A stretch of DNA of 32,003 nucleotides from Hyphomicrobiales bacterium (GCA_017305925.1 JAFKJW010000058.1:1-32003), one strand, 5' to 3'. Shown: positions 9,736 through 17,787, counted from the stretch's first letter. Translations and numbers: made by a program. The notes: generated by a model from the sequence alone, not told the origin.

Positions 9736-10563
9736 ATGGCCAGCTTGGACGGCCTGCCGCCGCTCCGGGAGGTGATCGAGCGGCACGGCCTCGGCGCGAA
9801 GAAGGCGCTCGGCCAGAATTTCCTCCTCGACCTCAACCTCACCTCCAAGATCGCGCGGGCGGCCGGCGACCTGACGCAGGCGACGGTCATCGAGGTCGGG
9901 CCGGGACCGGGAGGGCTGACGCGGGCGCTGCTCCTCAACGGGGCGCGCAAGGTCGTCGCCATAGAGCGCGACGAGCGATGCCTGGCGGCGCTGGCCGAGA
10001 TTTCGGCGCATTATCCCGGCCGGCTCGAGGTGATCGCGGGCGACGCGCTGAAAACGGACTTTTCAGCCCTGGCGGCCGGCGGGCCGACCAGGATCGTCGC
10101 CAACCTCCCCTACAATATCGGAACGGAGCTTCTGGTCCGCTGGCTGACGCCCGCCGCATGGCCTCCCGGATACCTGTCGCTCACGCTGATGTTCCAGCGC
10201 GAGGTGGCCGAGCGCATCGTGGCGCAGCCGGGCAGCGGCGCCTATGGCCGTCTCGGCGTGCTCGCCGGCTGGCGCTGTGCGGCGAAGATCCTGTTCGACG
10301 TGCCGCCGCAGGCCTTCGTCCCGCCGCCGAAGGTCACGTCTTCGGTCGTGCATCTCGTGCCGCGTCCGCAACCGCTGCCCGCCGACGCGCGGCGGCTCGC
10401 CCGCGTGACCGAGGCCGCCTTCGGCCAGCGCCGCAAGATGCTGCGCCAGAGCCTCAAGCCGCTCGGCGGCGAAGCGCTGCTCGCAAAGACCGGCATCGAC
10501 CCGACGCGACGCGCAGAGACGCTCTCCGTCGAGGAGTTCGTGCGCCTCGCCAATGCTCTGTAA
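9736..10563 (+). CDS. rsmA: 16S rRNA dimethyladenosine transferase (RsmA/KsgA)
   Basis: Dimethylates the two adjacent adenosines near the 3' end of 16S rRNA using S-adenosylmethionine, late in small-subunit assembly. The 275-residue protein shows [11 protein letters not shown] at ~22-32, the SAM-binding [16 protein letters not shown], an acidic end of strand 2 (VVAIERDE), and the catalytic motif [14 protein letters not shown]. The C-terminal domain has [12 protein letters not shown] and [12 protein letters not shown]. All of these are standard for RsmA. The ATG at 9736 lies 19 bases after the surA stop; extensions upstream run inside surA in another frame. It is the last gene of the envelope operon and is followed by a large palindromic repeat before the convergent gmk. 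Confidence 0.96.
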   Translation: MASLDGLPPLREVIERHGLGAKKALGQNFLLDLNLTSKIARAAGDLTQATVIEVGPGPGGLTRALLLNGARKVVAIERDERCLAALAEISAHYPGRLEVIAGDALKTDFSALAAGGPTRIVANLPYNIGTELLVRWLTPAAWPPGYLSLTLMFQREVAERIVAQPGSGAYGRLGVLAGWRCAAKILFDVPPQAFVPPPKVTSSVVHLVPRPQPLPADARRLARVTEAAFGQRRKMLRQSLKPLGGEALLAKTGIDPTRRAETLSVEEFVRLANAL

Positions 10564-10593
10564 GGTGGCCTGAACGGGCGCTGATGGAGTTTT

Positions 10594-10769
10594 CGGTGCG
10601 TCCTTCGAGGCTCGCTTCGCTCGCGCCTCAGGATGAGGACGATCGGCGCTCGAACTCACGACGCAGTGGGCTCGAAGCGCCCTGCGGTCCTCATCCTGAG
10701 GCGCGAGCCCGCAGGGTTCTTGACGGAAGACGATAACTTCGGCGGGCGAGCCTCGAAGGACGCACCCGA
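10594..10769. repeat. Nested palindromic intergenic repeat (RIME-like) between rsmA and gmk
   Basis: Three nested inverted repeats fill most of the spacer between convergent rsmA and gmk. The outer arms are a perfect 21-bp pair at 10595-10615 and 10746-10766, extendable past a one-base bulge. The middle arms are a perfect 22-bp pair at 10619-10640 and 10687-10708, containing CCTCAGGATGAGGAC and its complement. The inner arms (about 10645-10654 and 10671-10682) pair with one bulge. The core words CCTTCGAGGCTCGC and CCTCATCCTGAGG match the palindromic intergenic elements I recall from rhizobial genomes (RIME-type mosaic repeats). Such elements are non-coding and probably spread by transposase in trans. 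The folded transcript could also end transcription from both sides. Confidence 0.85.
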
Positions 10770-10797
10770 ACACATGAGCCAAGCCTGACCGCCGGCG

Positions 10798-11454
10798 TCA
10801 GTCCACATCCTCGTCCAGAAGCGAGGAGACGAACTGGAACAGGCCGGGACGGCGGTCGCGGCGCAGCCGCTCCGCCGTGACGATGGCGCGGACCTCCGAG
10901 AAGGCGCGGTCGAGATCGTCGTTGACCACCACGTAGTCGTATTCGCGCCAGTGCTCGATCTCCAGCTTGGCATTGGCCAGCCGCCGCGCGATGACGGCGC
11001 TCGCGTCCTCGGCGCGGCGTTGCAGGCGCGTCTTCAACTCGGCCATGGAGGGCGGCAGGATGAAGACGGAGACGATGTCGCCGCGCATCTTCTCCTTGAG
11101 CTGCACCGCGCCCTGCCAGTCGATGTCGAAAAGCATGTCGCGCCCTTCCGCCATCGCCTGTTCCGCCGGCTTGCGCGGCGTCGCGTAGAAATTGCCGTGC
11201 ACCTCCGCCCATTCGAGCAGTTCCTGGTTGTCCTTGAGGAACTCGAACTCGGCGCGGGACCGGAAATGGTAGTGCACGCCCTCGATCTCGCTGCCGCGGC
11301 GCGGCCGGGTGGTCACGCTCACCGACAGCTCGAAGCCGTTGTCGCTTTCCAGGAGGTTGCGCGCGATGGTCGACTTGCCCGCTCCGGACGGGGAGGAGAG
11401 CACCAGCATGAGCCCTCTGCGGGCGATGCCCTCGTCTGCCTGCGCACGCGCCAT
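10798..11454 (-). CDS. gmk: Guanylate kinase
   Basis: Phosphorylates GMP to GDP with ATP, in purine salvage and de novo nucleotide supply. The 218-residue product has an ATP-binding P-loop [10 protein letters not shown] at ~20-29 and the GMP-binding region [21 protein letters not shown]. It also has [16 protein letters not shown] and [14 protein letters not shown]. The C-terminal lid part includes [26 protein letters not shown]. Length is usual. It starts three bases beyond the yicC stop, so the two are likely co-transcribed and perhaps translationally coupled. yicC-gmk pairing is common. It is the last gene of the minus-strand fab/mltG block. Confidence 0.97.
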   Translation of the reverse strand: MARAQADEGIARRGLMLVLSSPSGAGKSTIARNLLESDNGFELSVSVTTRPRRGSEIEGVHYHFRSRAEFEFLKDNQELLEWAEVHGNFYATPRKPAEQAMAEGRDMLFDIDWQGAVQLKEKMRGDIVSVFILPPSMAELKTRLQRRAEDASAVIARRLANAKLEIEHWREYDYVVVNDDLDRAFSEVRAIVTAERLRRDRRPGLFQFVSSLLDEDVD

Positions 11455-11457
11455 CGC

Positions 11458-12345
11458 CTACTCCAGATTCTGAACCTGCTCCCGGAACTGATCGACGACC
11501 GATTTCAGCTCCAACCCCGCCGCCGTCACCGAAGCGGCATTGGACTTGGAGCACAAAGTATTCGATTCGCGGTTAAATTCCTGCGCCAGGAAATCCAATT
11601 TCCTCCCGACCGCGCCGCCGGACGCCAGCAGGGAGCGGCCGGACGCGACATGCGTCCTCAGGCGGTCGAGCTCCTCGCGGATGTCGGCCTTGGTGGCCAG
11701 GAACGCCGCCTCCGCATGCAGCCGCGCCTCGTCGAGGCCGGCCGAGACGTCCATCAGCAGCCGCACCTGTTCCGCCAGGCGCTCGCGGATCGCCTTCGGA
11801 TCCCGCGACGGATCGGCCTCGGCCTGCGATGTAAGCGCCTCGATCCGGTCCAGGAGCCCGGCAAGGATCGCTCCCAGGGCCCCGCCCTCGGCGCGGCGGG
11901 CATTCTCCAGCGCGGCCAGGACCTCCCCGAAGGCCGACAGGATGGCGCCGTCCAGCGCGGCGCGCTCCTCCTCGGTCTCGACCGCTTCCGGGACATCGAG
12001 CACGCCGCGCAGCGCCAGCAGGCCGTCGGCGCTCGCCGGCGCGCAGCCGAAGCGCTCCTCCAGCCGCCGTGCCAGCGCCGCCAGATCGCCGAGGAACGCC
12101 TCGTTGACCACCGGCTGCGTCTGCGCCGACCGGCGGGCCAGCGCCAGCGTGGCCTGGAAATTGCCGCGCGAAAAACGCTTCTGCAACGCCTGCCGCAAGG
12201 CGGGCTCCAGACGCTCGAGCCCCGGCGGCAGCCGGAAACGCGCCTCCGCACTCTTGCCGTTGACCGACTTGACCTCCCAGGCGATCTGCGCGCCGTCATG
12301 GTCGGCGGCGACGCGCGCGAACCCCGTCATGCTCTGCAAAGCCAT
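11458..12345 (-). CDS. yicC: YicC family endoribonuclease
   Basis: A YicC-family protein of 295 residues. Members have been described as endoribonucleases with a role in RNA turnover. The N-terminal YicC-like domain starts with the diagnostic MALQSMTGFARV and continues with EVKSVNGKSAEARFRLPPGLERLEP. The C-terminal domain (formerly DUF1732) has the conserved sequence GRKLDFLAQEFNRESNTLCS followed by KSNAASVTAAGLELKSVVDQ and ends in QNLE. Length is typical (about 290). It lies 24 bases after mltG and three bases before gmk in the same orientation. The middle portion (about 80-200) is Ala/Arg/Leu-rich and helical, as usual. Confidence 0.94.
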   Translation of the reverse strand: MALQSMTGFARVAADHDGAQIAWEVKSVNGKSAEARFRLPPGLERLEPALRQALQKRFSRGNFQATLALARRSAQTQPVVNEAFLGDLAALARRLEERFGCAPASADGLLALRGVLDVPEAVETEEERAALDGAILSAFGEVLAALENARRAEGGALGAILAGLLDRIEALTSQAEADPSRDPKAIRERLAEQVRLLMDVSAGLDEARLHAEAAFLATKADIREELDRLRTHVASGRSLLASGGAVGRKLDFLAQEFNRESNTLCSKSNAASVTAAGLELKSVVDQFREQVQNLE

Positions 12346-12369
12346 CGCGCCCCATCCCCTCAGGCAAAT

Positions 12370-13608
12370 CTATTCGGCGTCCGGATCGTCCCCGTCGTCC
12401 GGAGTTCCCTGCCCGGCCTTCTTCTTTTCCGCCGCGCGCCACCGCGCGACATTGTCGTTGTGCTCGTCGAGCGTCTTGGCGAAGACGTGGCCGCCGGTTC
12501 CATCCGCGACGAAATAGAGGTCGTCCGTCTGCGCCGGGTTTGCCACGGCTTCCAGCGCGGCCCGCCCCGGATTGGCGATTGGCGTCGGCGGCAGGCCGTT
12601 GATGACATAGGTGTTGTAGGGCGTCTGCTTCTTCAGGTCCGACTGGGTGATCGGCTTGTCGGCCGGTTTGCCCTTGCCGCCATAGATGCCGTAGATGACG
12701 GTCGGGTCCGATTGCAGCCGCATGTTCTTGTTGAGGCGGTTGACGAAGACGGACGCCACATGCGGCCGCTCCGACGCGATGCCGGTTTCCTTCTCCACGA
12801 TCGAGGCCAGGGTCACGAACTCGTTGATGTCGGCGATGGGCAGGTCGGATGCGCGGCTGTCCCAGATTTCCTTCACCAGCGCCTTCTGGTCGGCGATCAG
12901 CTTGTTGACGATGTCCTCGCGCTTCGTGCCGCGGGTGAAGCGCTGCGTGTCCGCCGCGAGGCTGCCTTCCTCGGGAATTGTCGCGGGCATGTCGCCCGAA
13001 AGCAGGTCGCTGGCGCGGATACGGTCGAGCGCCTGCTCCACCGTCAGGCCCTCGGGAATGGTCAGCGAATAGAGGATGGATTTGCCGCTCTTCAGCACGT
13101 CCATGATCTCACGCATGGAAGCGCCGGCCTTGATCTCGTATTCGCCGGCCTTCATCGTGCCGCCGCCGCCGAAGGCGCGGCTGCCCAGGAGGAAGATGCG
13201 CGCGTCGGTGATCAGCCCGCGGCGCTCCAGCAGGTCCGCGATCTCCTGCACGCCGGAATTGGGCTTGACCAGCACGGTCTGGTTCGTGGTCGACGGTCCC
13301 GGCGCCTCGAAGGCGCTCTTGCCGAACCAGGCCACGGCGAAAGCGGCGAGCGTGGCGACGAAAATCAGGGAGACGAGGAAATTCAGGAACACCACGAACT
13401 GACTGCGCGAAGCGCGCGAGCGCTTCGCCGGCGCGGCCACCTTGTCCTTCGCAGGCGCGGGGTTCTCCGCAGGCCTCTCCACAGGCTGCGCGGGCGCCGG
13501 ATTTCCGGCTGCCGGCTGCGTGGAGGTCGCAGCCTCCGGCACCTCCGCGCGGCGTCCGAAACTCCCTGGGCGATCCGATTCAAGCGTCATACTGCAGGCG
13601 CTTTCCAT
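12370..13608 (-). CDS. mltG: Endolytic murein transglycosylase MltG
   Basis: An inner-membrane lytic transglycosylase that cuts nascent peptidoglycan strands and sets glycan length. In the 412-residue product, residues 1-65 are a Pro/Ala-rich cytoplasmic tail and about 71-94 are a single membrane helix (FLNFLVSLIFVATLAAFAVAW). A LysM-like region follows (VQEIADLLERRGLI). The YceG catalytic domain contains ASIVEKETGIASERPHVAS with Glu272 as likely catalytic residue, and LQSDPTVIYGIYG and NTYVINGLPPTPIANPG. The start at 13608 has CCGGA just upstream; an ATG at 13590 is the alternative. The 173-base gap to fabF holds a 7-bp inverted repeat (CCGATAC 13711-13717, GTATCGG 13728-13734). fabF-mltG adjacency is widely conserved. 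Confidence 0.95.
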   Translation of the reverse strand: MESACSMTLESDRPGSFGRRAEVPEAATSTQPAAGNPAPAQPVERPAENPAPAKDKVAAPAKRSRASRSQFVVFLNFLVSLIFVATLAAFAVAWFGKSAFEAPGPSTTNQTVLVKPNSGVQEIADLLERRGLITDARIFLLGSRAFGGGGTMKAGEYEIKAGASMREIMDVLKSGKSILYSLTIPEGLTVEQALDRIRASDLLSGDMPATIPEEGSLAADTQRFTRGTKREDIVNKLIADQKALVKEIWDSRASDLPIADINEFVTLASIVEKETGIASERPHVASVFVNRLNKNMRLQSDPTVIYGIYGGKGKPADKPITQSDLKKQTPYNTYVINGLPPTPIANPGRAALEAVANPAQTDDLYFVADGTGGHVFAKTLDEHNDNVARWRAAEKKKAGQGTPDDGDDPDAE

Positions 13609-13781
13609 TTTTCCGGAGCATCGTCGCCGTTCCAGGCCGGCGCAGACGCTCTCTCATTTCCTTCATGCAGACCGGTACGGGAAACACGGCGCGACACTTC
13701 CCGGGACTGCCCGATACCCGGCGCACAGTATCGGCGAATATGGCAAAAATCACGCCGGCTGCGCCAGGCCAGGCAGCCGTT

Positions 13782-15044
13782 TCAGCCTTCGTAGCGCCGG
13801 AAGACCAGCGATGCGTTGGTGCCGCCGAATCCGAAGGAATTCGACAGCGCGACATTGATCTCGCGCTTGCGCGGCTTGTGCGGCACGAGGTCGATGGCGG
13901 TCGCGCGCTCGGGATTGTCGAGGTTGATCGTCGCGGGCGCGATGTTGTCGCGAATCGCCAGCACCGAGAAGATCGCCTCGGCCGCACCGGCCGCGCCCAA
14001 CAGGTGGCCGATGGAGGATTTCGTGGAGGACATCGAGATTTTGGATGCGGCGTCGCCGACGAGCCGCTCCACCGCGCCGAGCTCGATCGTGTCGGCCATG
14101 GTCGAGGTGCCGTGCGCATTGATGTAGTCGACGTCCGACGCGGCGATGCCCGCGCGCTTCAGCGCCGCGCTCATGCAGCGGTAGGCCCCGTCGCCGTCCT
14201 CGGCCGGGGCGGTGATGTGGTAGGCGTCACCGGTCAGGCCGTAGCCTGTGACCTCGGCATAGATCTTCGCGCCGCGCGCCTTGGCATGCTCCAGCTCCTC
14301 CAGCACGAGCACGCCGGCCCCCTCGCCCATGACGAAGCCGTCGCGGTCGCGGTCATAGGGACGCGATGCCTTTTGCGGCTCGTCATTGCGTGCGGTCGAG
14401 AGCGCGCGGCAGGCGGCGAAACCGGCCATGGAGAGGCGGTCGATCGGCGCTTCCGCCCCGCCGGCCAGCATCACGTCGGCATCGCCGAACATGATCAGCC
14501 GCGAGGCGTCGCCGATGGCATGGGCGCCGGTGGAGCAGGCGGTGACGACCGCGTGGTTGGGGCCTTTCAGGCCATGGCGGATCGACACCTGGCCGGAGAC
14601 CAGGTTGATGATGTTGCCGGGAATGAAGAAGGGGCTGATGCGGCGCGGCCCGCGCTCCTTCAGGAGCAGCGCGTTCTCTGCGATGCCGGCGACGCCTCCG
14701 ATGCCCGAGCCGATCATCACGCCGGTGGCGTGTTGGTCGGCGGCGGTCTGCGGCTTCCAGCCCGAGTCCGCCAGCGCCTCGTCCGCCGCGACGATCCCGT
14801 AGAGGATGAAGTCGGCGATCTTGCGCAGCTCCTTCGGCTCCAGGAAAGCCTCCGGATTGAACGTGCCGTTGGAGCCGTCGCCGCGCGGGATGATATGCGC
14901 GATCTTGCAGGCAAGATCCTCGACCTCGAAGGTCGTGATCTTCCGGCAGGCGCTCCTGCCGGTCAGCAGTTCGCGCCAGCCGTGCTCGACACCCACACCG
15001 AAGGGCGAAACCAGCCCGAGACCTGTGACGACGACGCGTCTCAC
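13782..15044 (-). CDS. fabF: 3-oxoacyl-[acyl-carrier-protein] synthase II
   Basis: Condenses malonyl-ACP with acyl-ACP in fatty-acid elongation. The 420-residue protein has the thiolase-fold catalytic triad: Cys170 in VVTACSTGAHA, His311 in INAHGTSTMADT and His347 in SSIGHLLGAAGA. It starts MRRVVVTGLGLVSPFG and ends NSFGFGGTNASLVF, both standard for FabF. It begins 37 bases after acpP in the same orientation, the usual acpP-fabF arrangement. Nothing is unusual in length or motifs. Confidence 0.98.
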   Translation of the reverse strand: MRRVVVTGLGLVSPFGVGVEHGWRELLTGRSACRKITTFEVEDLACKIAHIIPRGDGSNGTFNPEAFLEPKELRKIADFILYGIVAADEALADSGWKPQTAADQHATGVMIGSGIGGVAGIAENALLLKERGPRRISPFFIPGNIINLVSGQVSIRHGLKGPNHAVVTACSTGAHAIGDASRLIMFGDADVMLAGGAEAPIDRLSMAGFAACRALSTARNDEPQKASRPYDRDRDGFVMGEGAGVLVLEELEHAKARGAKIYAEVTGYGLTGDAYHITAPAEDGDGAYRCMSAALKRAGIAASDVDYINAHGTSTMADTIELGAVERLVGDAASKISMSSTKSSIGHLLGAAGAAEAIFSVLAIRDNIAPATINLDNPERATAIDLVPHKPRKREINVALSNSFGFGGTNASLVFRRYEG

Positions 15045-15081
15045 GCCCTTCTCCCCTGCCGCAGGTGCCGCGGACCGAGGA

Positions 15082-15318
15082 TCAGGCGGAAGCCTTGTCG
15101 ATATACTTCACCGCGTCGCCGACGGTCAGGATCGTCTCGGCGGCGTCGTCCGGAATCTCGACCCCGAACTCCTCCTCGAACGCCATCACGAGCTCGACGG
15201 TGTCGAGGCTGTCGGCGCCGAGATCGTCGATGAAGCTGGCCGCTTCCGTGACCTTGTCGGCATCGACGCCGAGATGTTCGATCACGATCTTCTTCACGCG
15301 CTCTGCGGTGTCGCTCAT
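15082..15318 (-). CDS. acpP: Acyl carrier protein
   Basis: The 78-residue acidic carrier of acyl intermediates in fatty-acid and lipid A synthesis. Ser37 in [10 protein letters not shown] is the phosphopantetheine attachment site. The surrounding sequence ([21 protein letters not shown] read in two parts, then [20 protein letters not shown]) is nearly the family consensus. It lies between fabG and fabF. The 220 bases upstream hold a possible separate promoter, which would suit the very high expression of this protein. Confidence 0.98.
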   Translation of the reverse strand: MSDTAERVKKIVIEHLGVDADKVTEAASFIDDLGADSLDTVELVMAFEEEFGVEIPDDAAETILTVGDAVKYIDKASA

Positions 15319-15447
15319 AAGGGCATCCTCGTCAAAATATCAGTCTCATACTTCGTTATCCGGCCGGTCGCGGACGATCAAGCCATAAGATGGTCCCGCC
15401 GGCCGCCGGACGCCCGGGAAAAAGGCACCGGACCTCGTTGCCGAGGC

Positions 15448-15476
15448 GCCTTACACGAATTTTCCCGTCCGTCCAA
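15448..15476 (-). promoter_or_regulatory. Candidate acpP promoter
   Basis: On the minus strand TTGGAC (15476-15471) and TAAGGC (15453-15448) are separated by 17 bases and point to acpP. The -35 match is fair and the -10 match weak. The 220-base gap before acpP, against gaps of a few tens of bases elsewhere in the block, supports an internal promoter. Confidence 0.3.
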
Positions 15477-15520
15477 GGCAAATCCGGCCATCCACAAGGC
15501 AATCGGAAAGGCGGCGCGCG

Positions 15521-15536
15521 GGGGCCCGCCGGCCCC
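15521..15536 (-). terminator. GC-rich hairpin just after fabG
   Basis: GGGGCC (15521-15526) and GGCCCC (15531-15536) form a 6-bp all-GC stem with a 4-base loop, two bases past the fabG stop on the minus strand. There is no T-run, so it may only attenuate read-through or protect the 3' end of the fabG message. Confidence 0.3.
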
Positions 15537-15538
15537 TC

Positions 15539-16276
15539 CTACACCATGGCCATCCCGCCATTCACGTGGACGGTCTGGCCGGTGATGTAGGCGGCCTCGT
15601 CGGAGGCCAGGAAAGCGACGGCCGCGGCCACCTCGACGCCCGTTCCCATGCGCTTCATGGGGATGGCGCCCATGATGGCTTCCTTCTGCTTGTCGTTCAG
15701 CTTGCCGGTCATGGCCGACTCAATGAAGCCCGGGGCCACGCAGTTCACCGTGACGTTGCGCGACGCGATCTCCTGCGCCAGCGACTTGGAGAAGCCGATC
15801 ATGCCCGCCTTCGCGGCGATGTAGTTGGCCTGTCCAGGATTGCCGGTGACCGCCACCACCGAGGTGATGTTGATGATGCGGCCGTGACGGCGGCGCATCA
15901 TCGGATGGGTGAGCTCGCGCGTCAGGCGGAACACCGCGGTCAGGTTGACCTCCAGCACGTCGTCCCAGTCGGCGTCGGACATGCGCACGAAGAGGCCGTC
16001 CCGGGTGATGCCGGCATTGTTGACGAGGATGTCCACGCCTTCCAGCTCCGCTTCCGCCTTCTGGCCGAGCGCCTTCACCGCGTCGCGATCCGACAGATTG
16101 GCGGGAAAGAGCTTTACGCGGTCGCCGAGCTCGGCGGCCAGCGCTTCGAGCTTTTCGGTGCGCGTGCCGTGCAGGCCGACGGTTGCGCCCTGCCCGTGCA
16201 GGACCCGCGCAATCGCCTCGCCGATACCCCCGGTCGCGCCGGTCACAAGGGCCTTGCGGCCGGTCAGATCGAGCAT
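15539..16276 (-). CDS. fabG: 3-oxoacyl-[acyl-carrier-protein] reductase
   Basis: The NADPH-dependent reductase of the fatty-acid elongation cycle, a short-chain dehydrogenase of 245 residues. The cofactor motif is VTGATGGIGEAIA (about 11-23), NNAG lies at about 86-89, and the catalytic residues are Ser139 (NITS), Tyr152 and Lys156 (YIAAK). It ends with the usual ITGQTVHVNGGMAMV. The start at 16276 has a clear GGAGAG Shine-Dalgarno sequence. In relatives fabG normally follows fabD directly. Here a toxin-antitoxin pair intervenes, and the toxin stop is only 17 bases from this start, so fabG is probably transcribed through the module. Confidence 0.97.
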   Translation of the reverse strand: MLDLTGRKALVTGATGGIGEAIARVLHGQGATVGLHGTRTEKLEALAAELGDRVKLFPANLSDRDAVKALGQKAEAELEGVDILVNNAGITRDGLFVRMSDADWDDVLEVNLTAVFRLTRELTHPMMRRRHGRIINITSVVAVTGNPGQANYIAAKAGMIGFSKSLAQEIASRNVTVNCVAPGFIESAMTGKLNDKQKEAIMGAIPMKRMGTGVEVAAAVAFLASDEAAYITGQTVHVNGGMAMV

Positions 16277-16293
16277 CGTCTCTCCTTCATGTC

Positions 16294-16569
16294 TCAGGAC
16301 TGTCGCCGATAGACATCGCGGCGGTTGCCGATTTTCAGAACCAGTATGACGACCTTCCGGTCCCGGATTTCGCAGATTATCCCGCAATCGCCAACACGAT
16401 ATCTCCAATACTCGGCCAATGGTCCGGAAAGCGCCTTTCCGAAAGGCCGGGGATCGTCGGAACCGGCGATGCGTACCTCAAGCAGGTCTCGGATGCGCTT
16501 GCGTGCTGCCGGATCGAGCTTTCGCAGCGCCTTGGCAGCCGACTCCGCGTACTCAATCGTCCAGGTCAC
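16294..16569 (-). CDS. relE: RelE/ParE-family toxin
   Basis: A 91-residue toxin of the RelE superfamily, whose members cut mRNA on the ribosome. The pattern is characteristic: WTIEYAESAAKALRKLDPAARKRI (helical hairpin, read in two parts), DPRPFGKALSGPLAEYWRYRVGD, and the C-terminal VVILVLKIGNRRDVYR. Arg83 and Tyr87 match the catalytic C-terminal residues. The core normally reads GDYRIIC in close relatives; here it is GDCGIIC, so the arginine matching E. coli RelE Arg61 is Gly63. This may weaken the toxin. Its start overlaps the antitoxin gene by 17 bases, and its stop is 17 bases from fabG. The module looks inserted into the fab operon. Confidence 0.88.
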   Translation of the reverse strand: MTWTIEYAESAAKALRKLDPAARKRIRDLLEVRIAGSDDPRPFGKALSGPLAEYWRYRVGDCGIICEIRDRKVVILVLKIGNRRDVYRRQS

Positions 16570-16774
16570 GCCAGGCTTCCTCGGACTTCAGAACTTTTTC
16601 CTCGCCGCGCCCGATCCGTTGCGAGACCTCAGCCGCGAGGTAATAATCCTCGACGTCCTCCAGCCCGCGCTCGATGATCTCGCGCAGGTAAAATGCCTTG
16701 CTGCGCGAGGTCCTTGCAGAGAGCGCGGCGAGGCGCTCCTCGATTTCGGGGGACAGTCGGATCGAGGTCGGCAT
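16553..16774 (-). CDS. relB: RelB-like ribbon-helix-helix antitoxin
   Basis: The 73-residue partner of the adjacent toxin. The N-terminus MPTSIRLSPEIEERLAALS is a ribbon-helix-helix DNA-binding strand and helix. It is followed by TSRSKAFYLREIIERGLEDVEDYYLA, typical of RelB/DinJ-type antitoxins of alphaproteobacteria. The C-terminal part would wrap the toxin. It precedes and overlaps the toxin gene, the usual order that favours antitoxin excess. A perfect 20-bp palindrome lies 9 bases upstream of the start and is probably its own operator. The gene sits 65 bases after the fabD stop. Confidence 0.9.
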   Translation of the reverse strand: MPTSIRLSPEIEERLAALSARTSRSKAFYLREIIERGLEDVEDYYLAAEVSQRIGRGEEKVLKSEEAWRDLDD

Positions 16775-16783
16775 GGCGCGCTC

Positions 16784-16803
16784 CGTGAATACATGTATTC
16801 ACG
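16784..16803. promoter_or_regulatory. Palindromic operator of the relBE-like module
   Basis: CGTGAATACATGTATTCACG is a perfect 20-bp palindrome between fabD and the antitoxin start. Position and symmetry fit autoregulation by a ribbon-helix-helix antitoxin dimer. On the minus strand TTGAAC (16828-16823) could be a -35 element with the -10 overlapping or abutting the palindrome; no strong -10 was identified. A second short inverted repeat (GTCGG-ACG-CCGAC, 16807-16819) adjoins it. Confidence 0.7.
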
Positions 16804-16839
16804 TACGTCGGACGCCGACTCCGTTCAAGTCGAACCTAC

Positions 16840-17787
16840 TCATCGCAGCGCCGCGAGCGCGGCGTCGACATCGGCGGGCGTGCCGATCGCGGCGGTGGCG
16901 GTCTCCCTGCTGATGCGGCGCGCGAGGCCGGACAGGACCTTGCCCGAGCCGACCTCGTAGAGCGTCGTCACGCCGTTGGCGGCGAACCACTCCACCGTCT
17001 CGCGCCAGCGCACCCGGCCCGTCACCTGCTCGACCAGCCTTCCGGCGATCTCCTGCGGATCGGTGAGCGGCGCGACGGTGACATTGGGGACGAGCGGCAC
17101 CACCGGCGCCTTCATGGAAACCTTCGCCAGCGCCTCGCGCATGGCCTCGGCCGCCGGCGCCATCAGCGCCGAATGGAACGGCGCCGACACTTGCAGCATC
17201 AGCGCCCGCTTGGCACCCTTCTCCGTGCAGAGCCTCGCTGCATGCTCGACCGCCGGCTTCGTGCCGGAGATGACGAGCTGGCCGCCGCCATTGTCGTTGG
17301 CGATCTGGCAGACGCCGTCCGAGCCGGCAACCACCTCGGCGCAAGCCGCTTCGACGGCCTCCTGCTCCAGGCCGATGATGGCGGCCATGGCGCCGGCACC
17401 CACCGGCACCGCCTGCTGCATGGCGCTGCCGCGGATGCGCAGGAGCCGCGCCGCATCGCCTATGGAAAAGGTGCCTGCGGCGGCGAGCGCCGAATATTCC
17501 CCGAGCGAATGGCCGGCGACATAGGCGACCCTGTCCTTCAGCGAGAAGCCGCGGGCCTCCAGCGCGCGGATCGCGGCCATCGACACGGCCATCAGCGCCG
17601 GCTGCGCGTTGGCGGTCAGCGTCAGCGTCTCCTCGGGGCCCTCCCACATCACCGTCGACAATTTCTCGCCCAGCGCCGCATCGACTTCCTCGAAGACGGC
17701 CCTTGCCTCCGGAAAGGCGTCGGCCAGATCCCTGCCCATGCCGACGGCCTGGCTGCCCTGCCCCGGAAAGGTGAATGCGATCGACAT
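16840..17787 (-). CDS. fabD: Malonyl-CoA:ACP transacylase
   Basis: Transfers malonyl groups from CoA to acyl carrier protein, supplying the elongation cycle. The 315-residue protein opens IAFTFPGQGSQAVGMG. The nucleophile is Ser94 in GHSLGEYSALAAAG, Arg119-like LLRIRGSAMQ follows, and His205 lies in VSAPFHSALM. The C-terminal TLYEVGSGKVLSGL is standard. It heads the minus-strand fab block and is divergent from ilvD. A 19-bp palindrome lies 77 bases upstream of its start. Downstream it is separated from fabG by the toxin-antitoxin module. Confidence 0.97.
   Translation of the reverse strand: MSIAFTFPGQGSQAVGMGRDLADAFPEARAVFEEVDAALGEKLSTVMWEGPEETLTLTANAQPALMAVSMAAIRALEARGFSLKDRVAYVAGHSLGEYSALAAAGTFSIGDAARLLRIRGSAMQQAVPVGAGAMAAIIGLEQEAVEAACAEVVAGSDGVCQIANDNGGGQLVISGTKPAVEHAARLCTEKGAKRALMLQVSAPFHSALMAPAAEAMREALAKVSMKAPVVPLVPNVTVAPLTDPQEIAGRLVEQVTGRVRWRETVEWFAANGVTTLYEVGSGKVLSGLARRISRETATAAIGTPADVDAALAALR

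Noticed and set aside
10951-13794. A 947-codon plus-strand frame opposite gmk, yicC and mltG
   Set aside because: It is antisense to three recognised genes, with low-complexity Arg/His-rich sequence typical of the opposite strand of GC-rich coding DNA.
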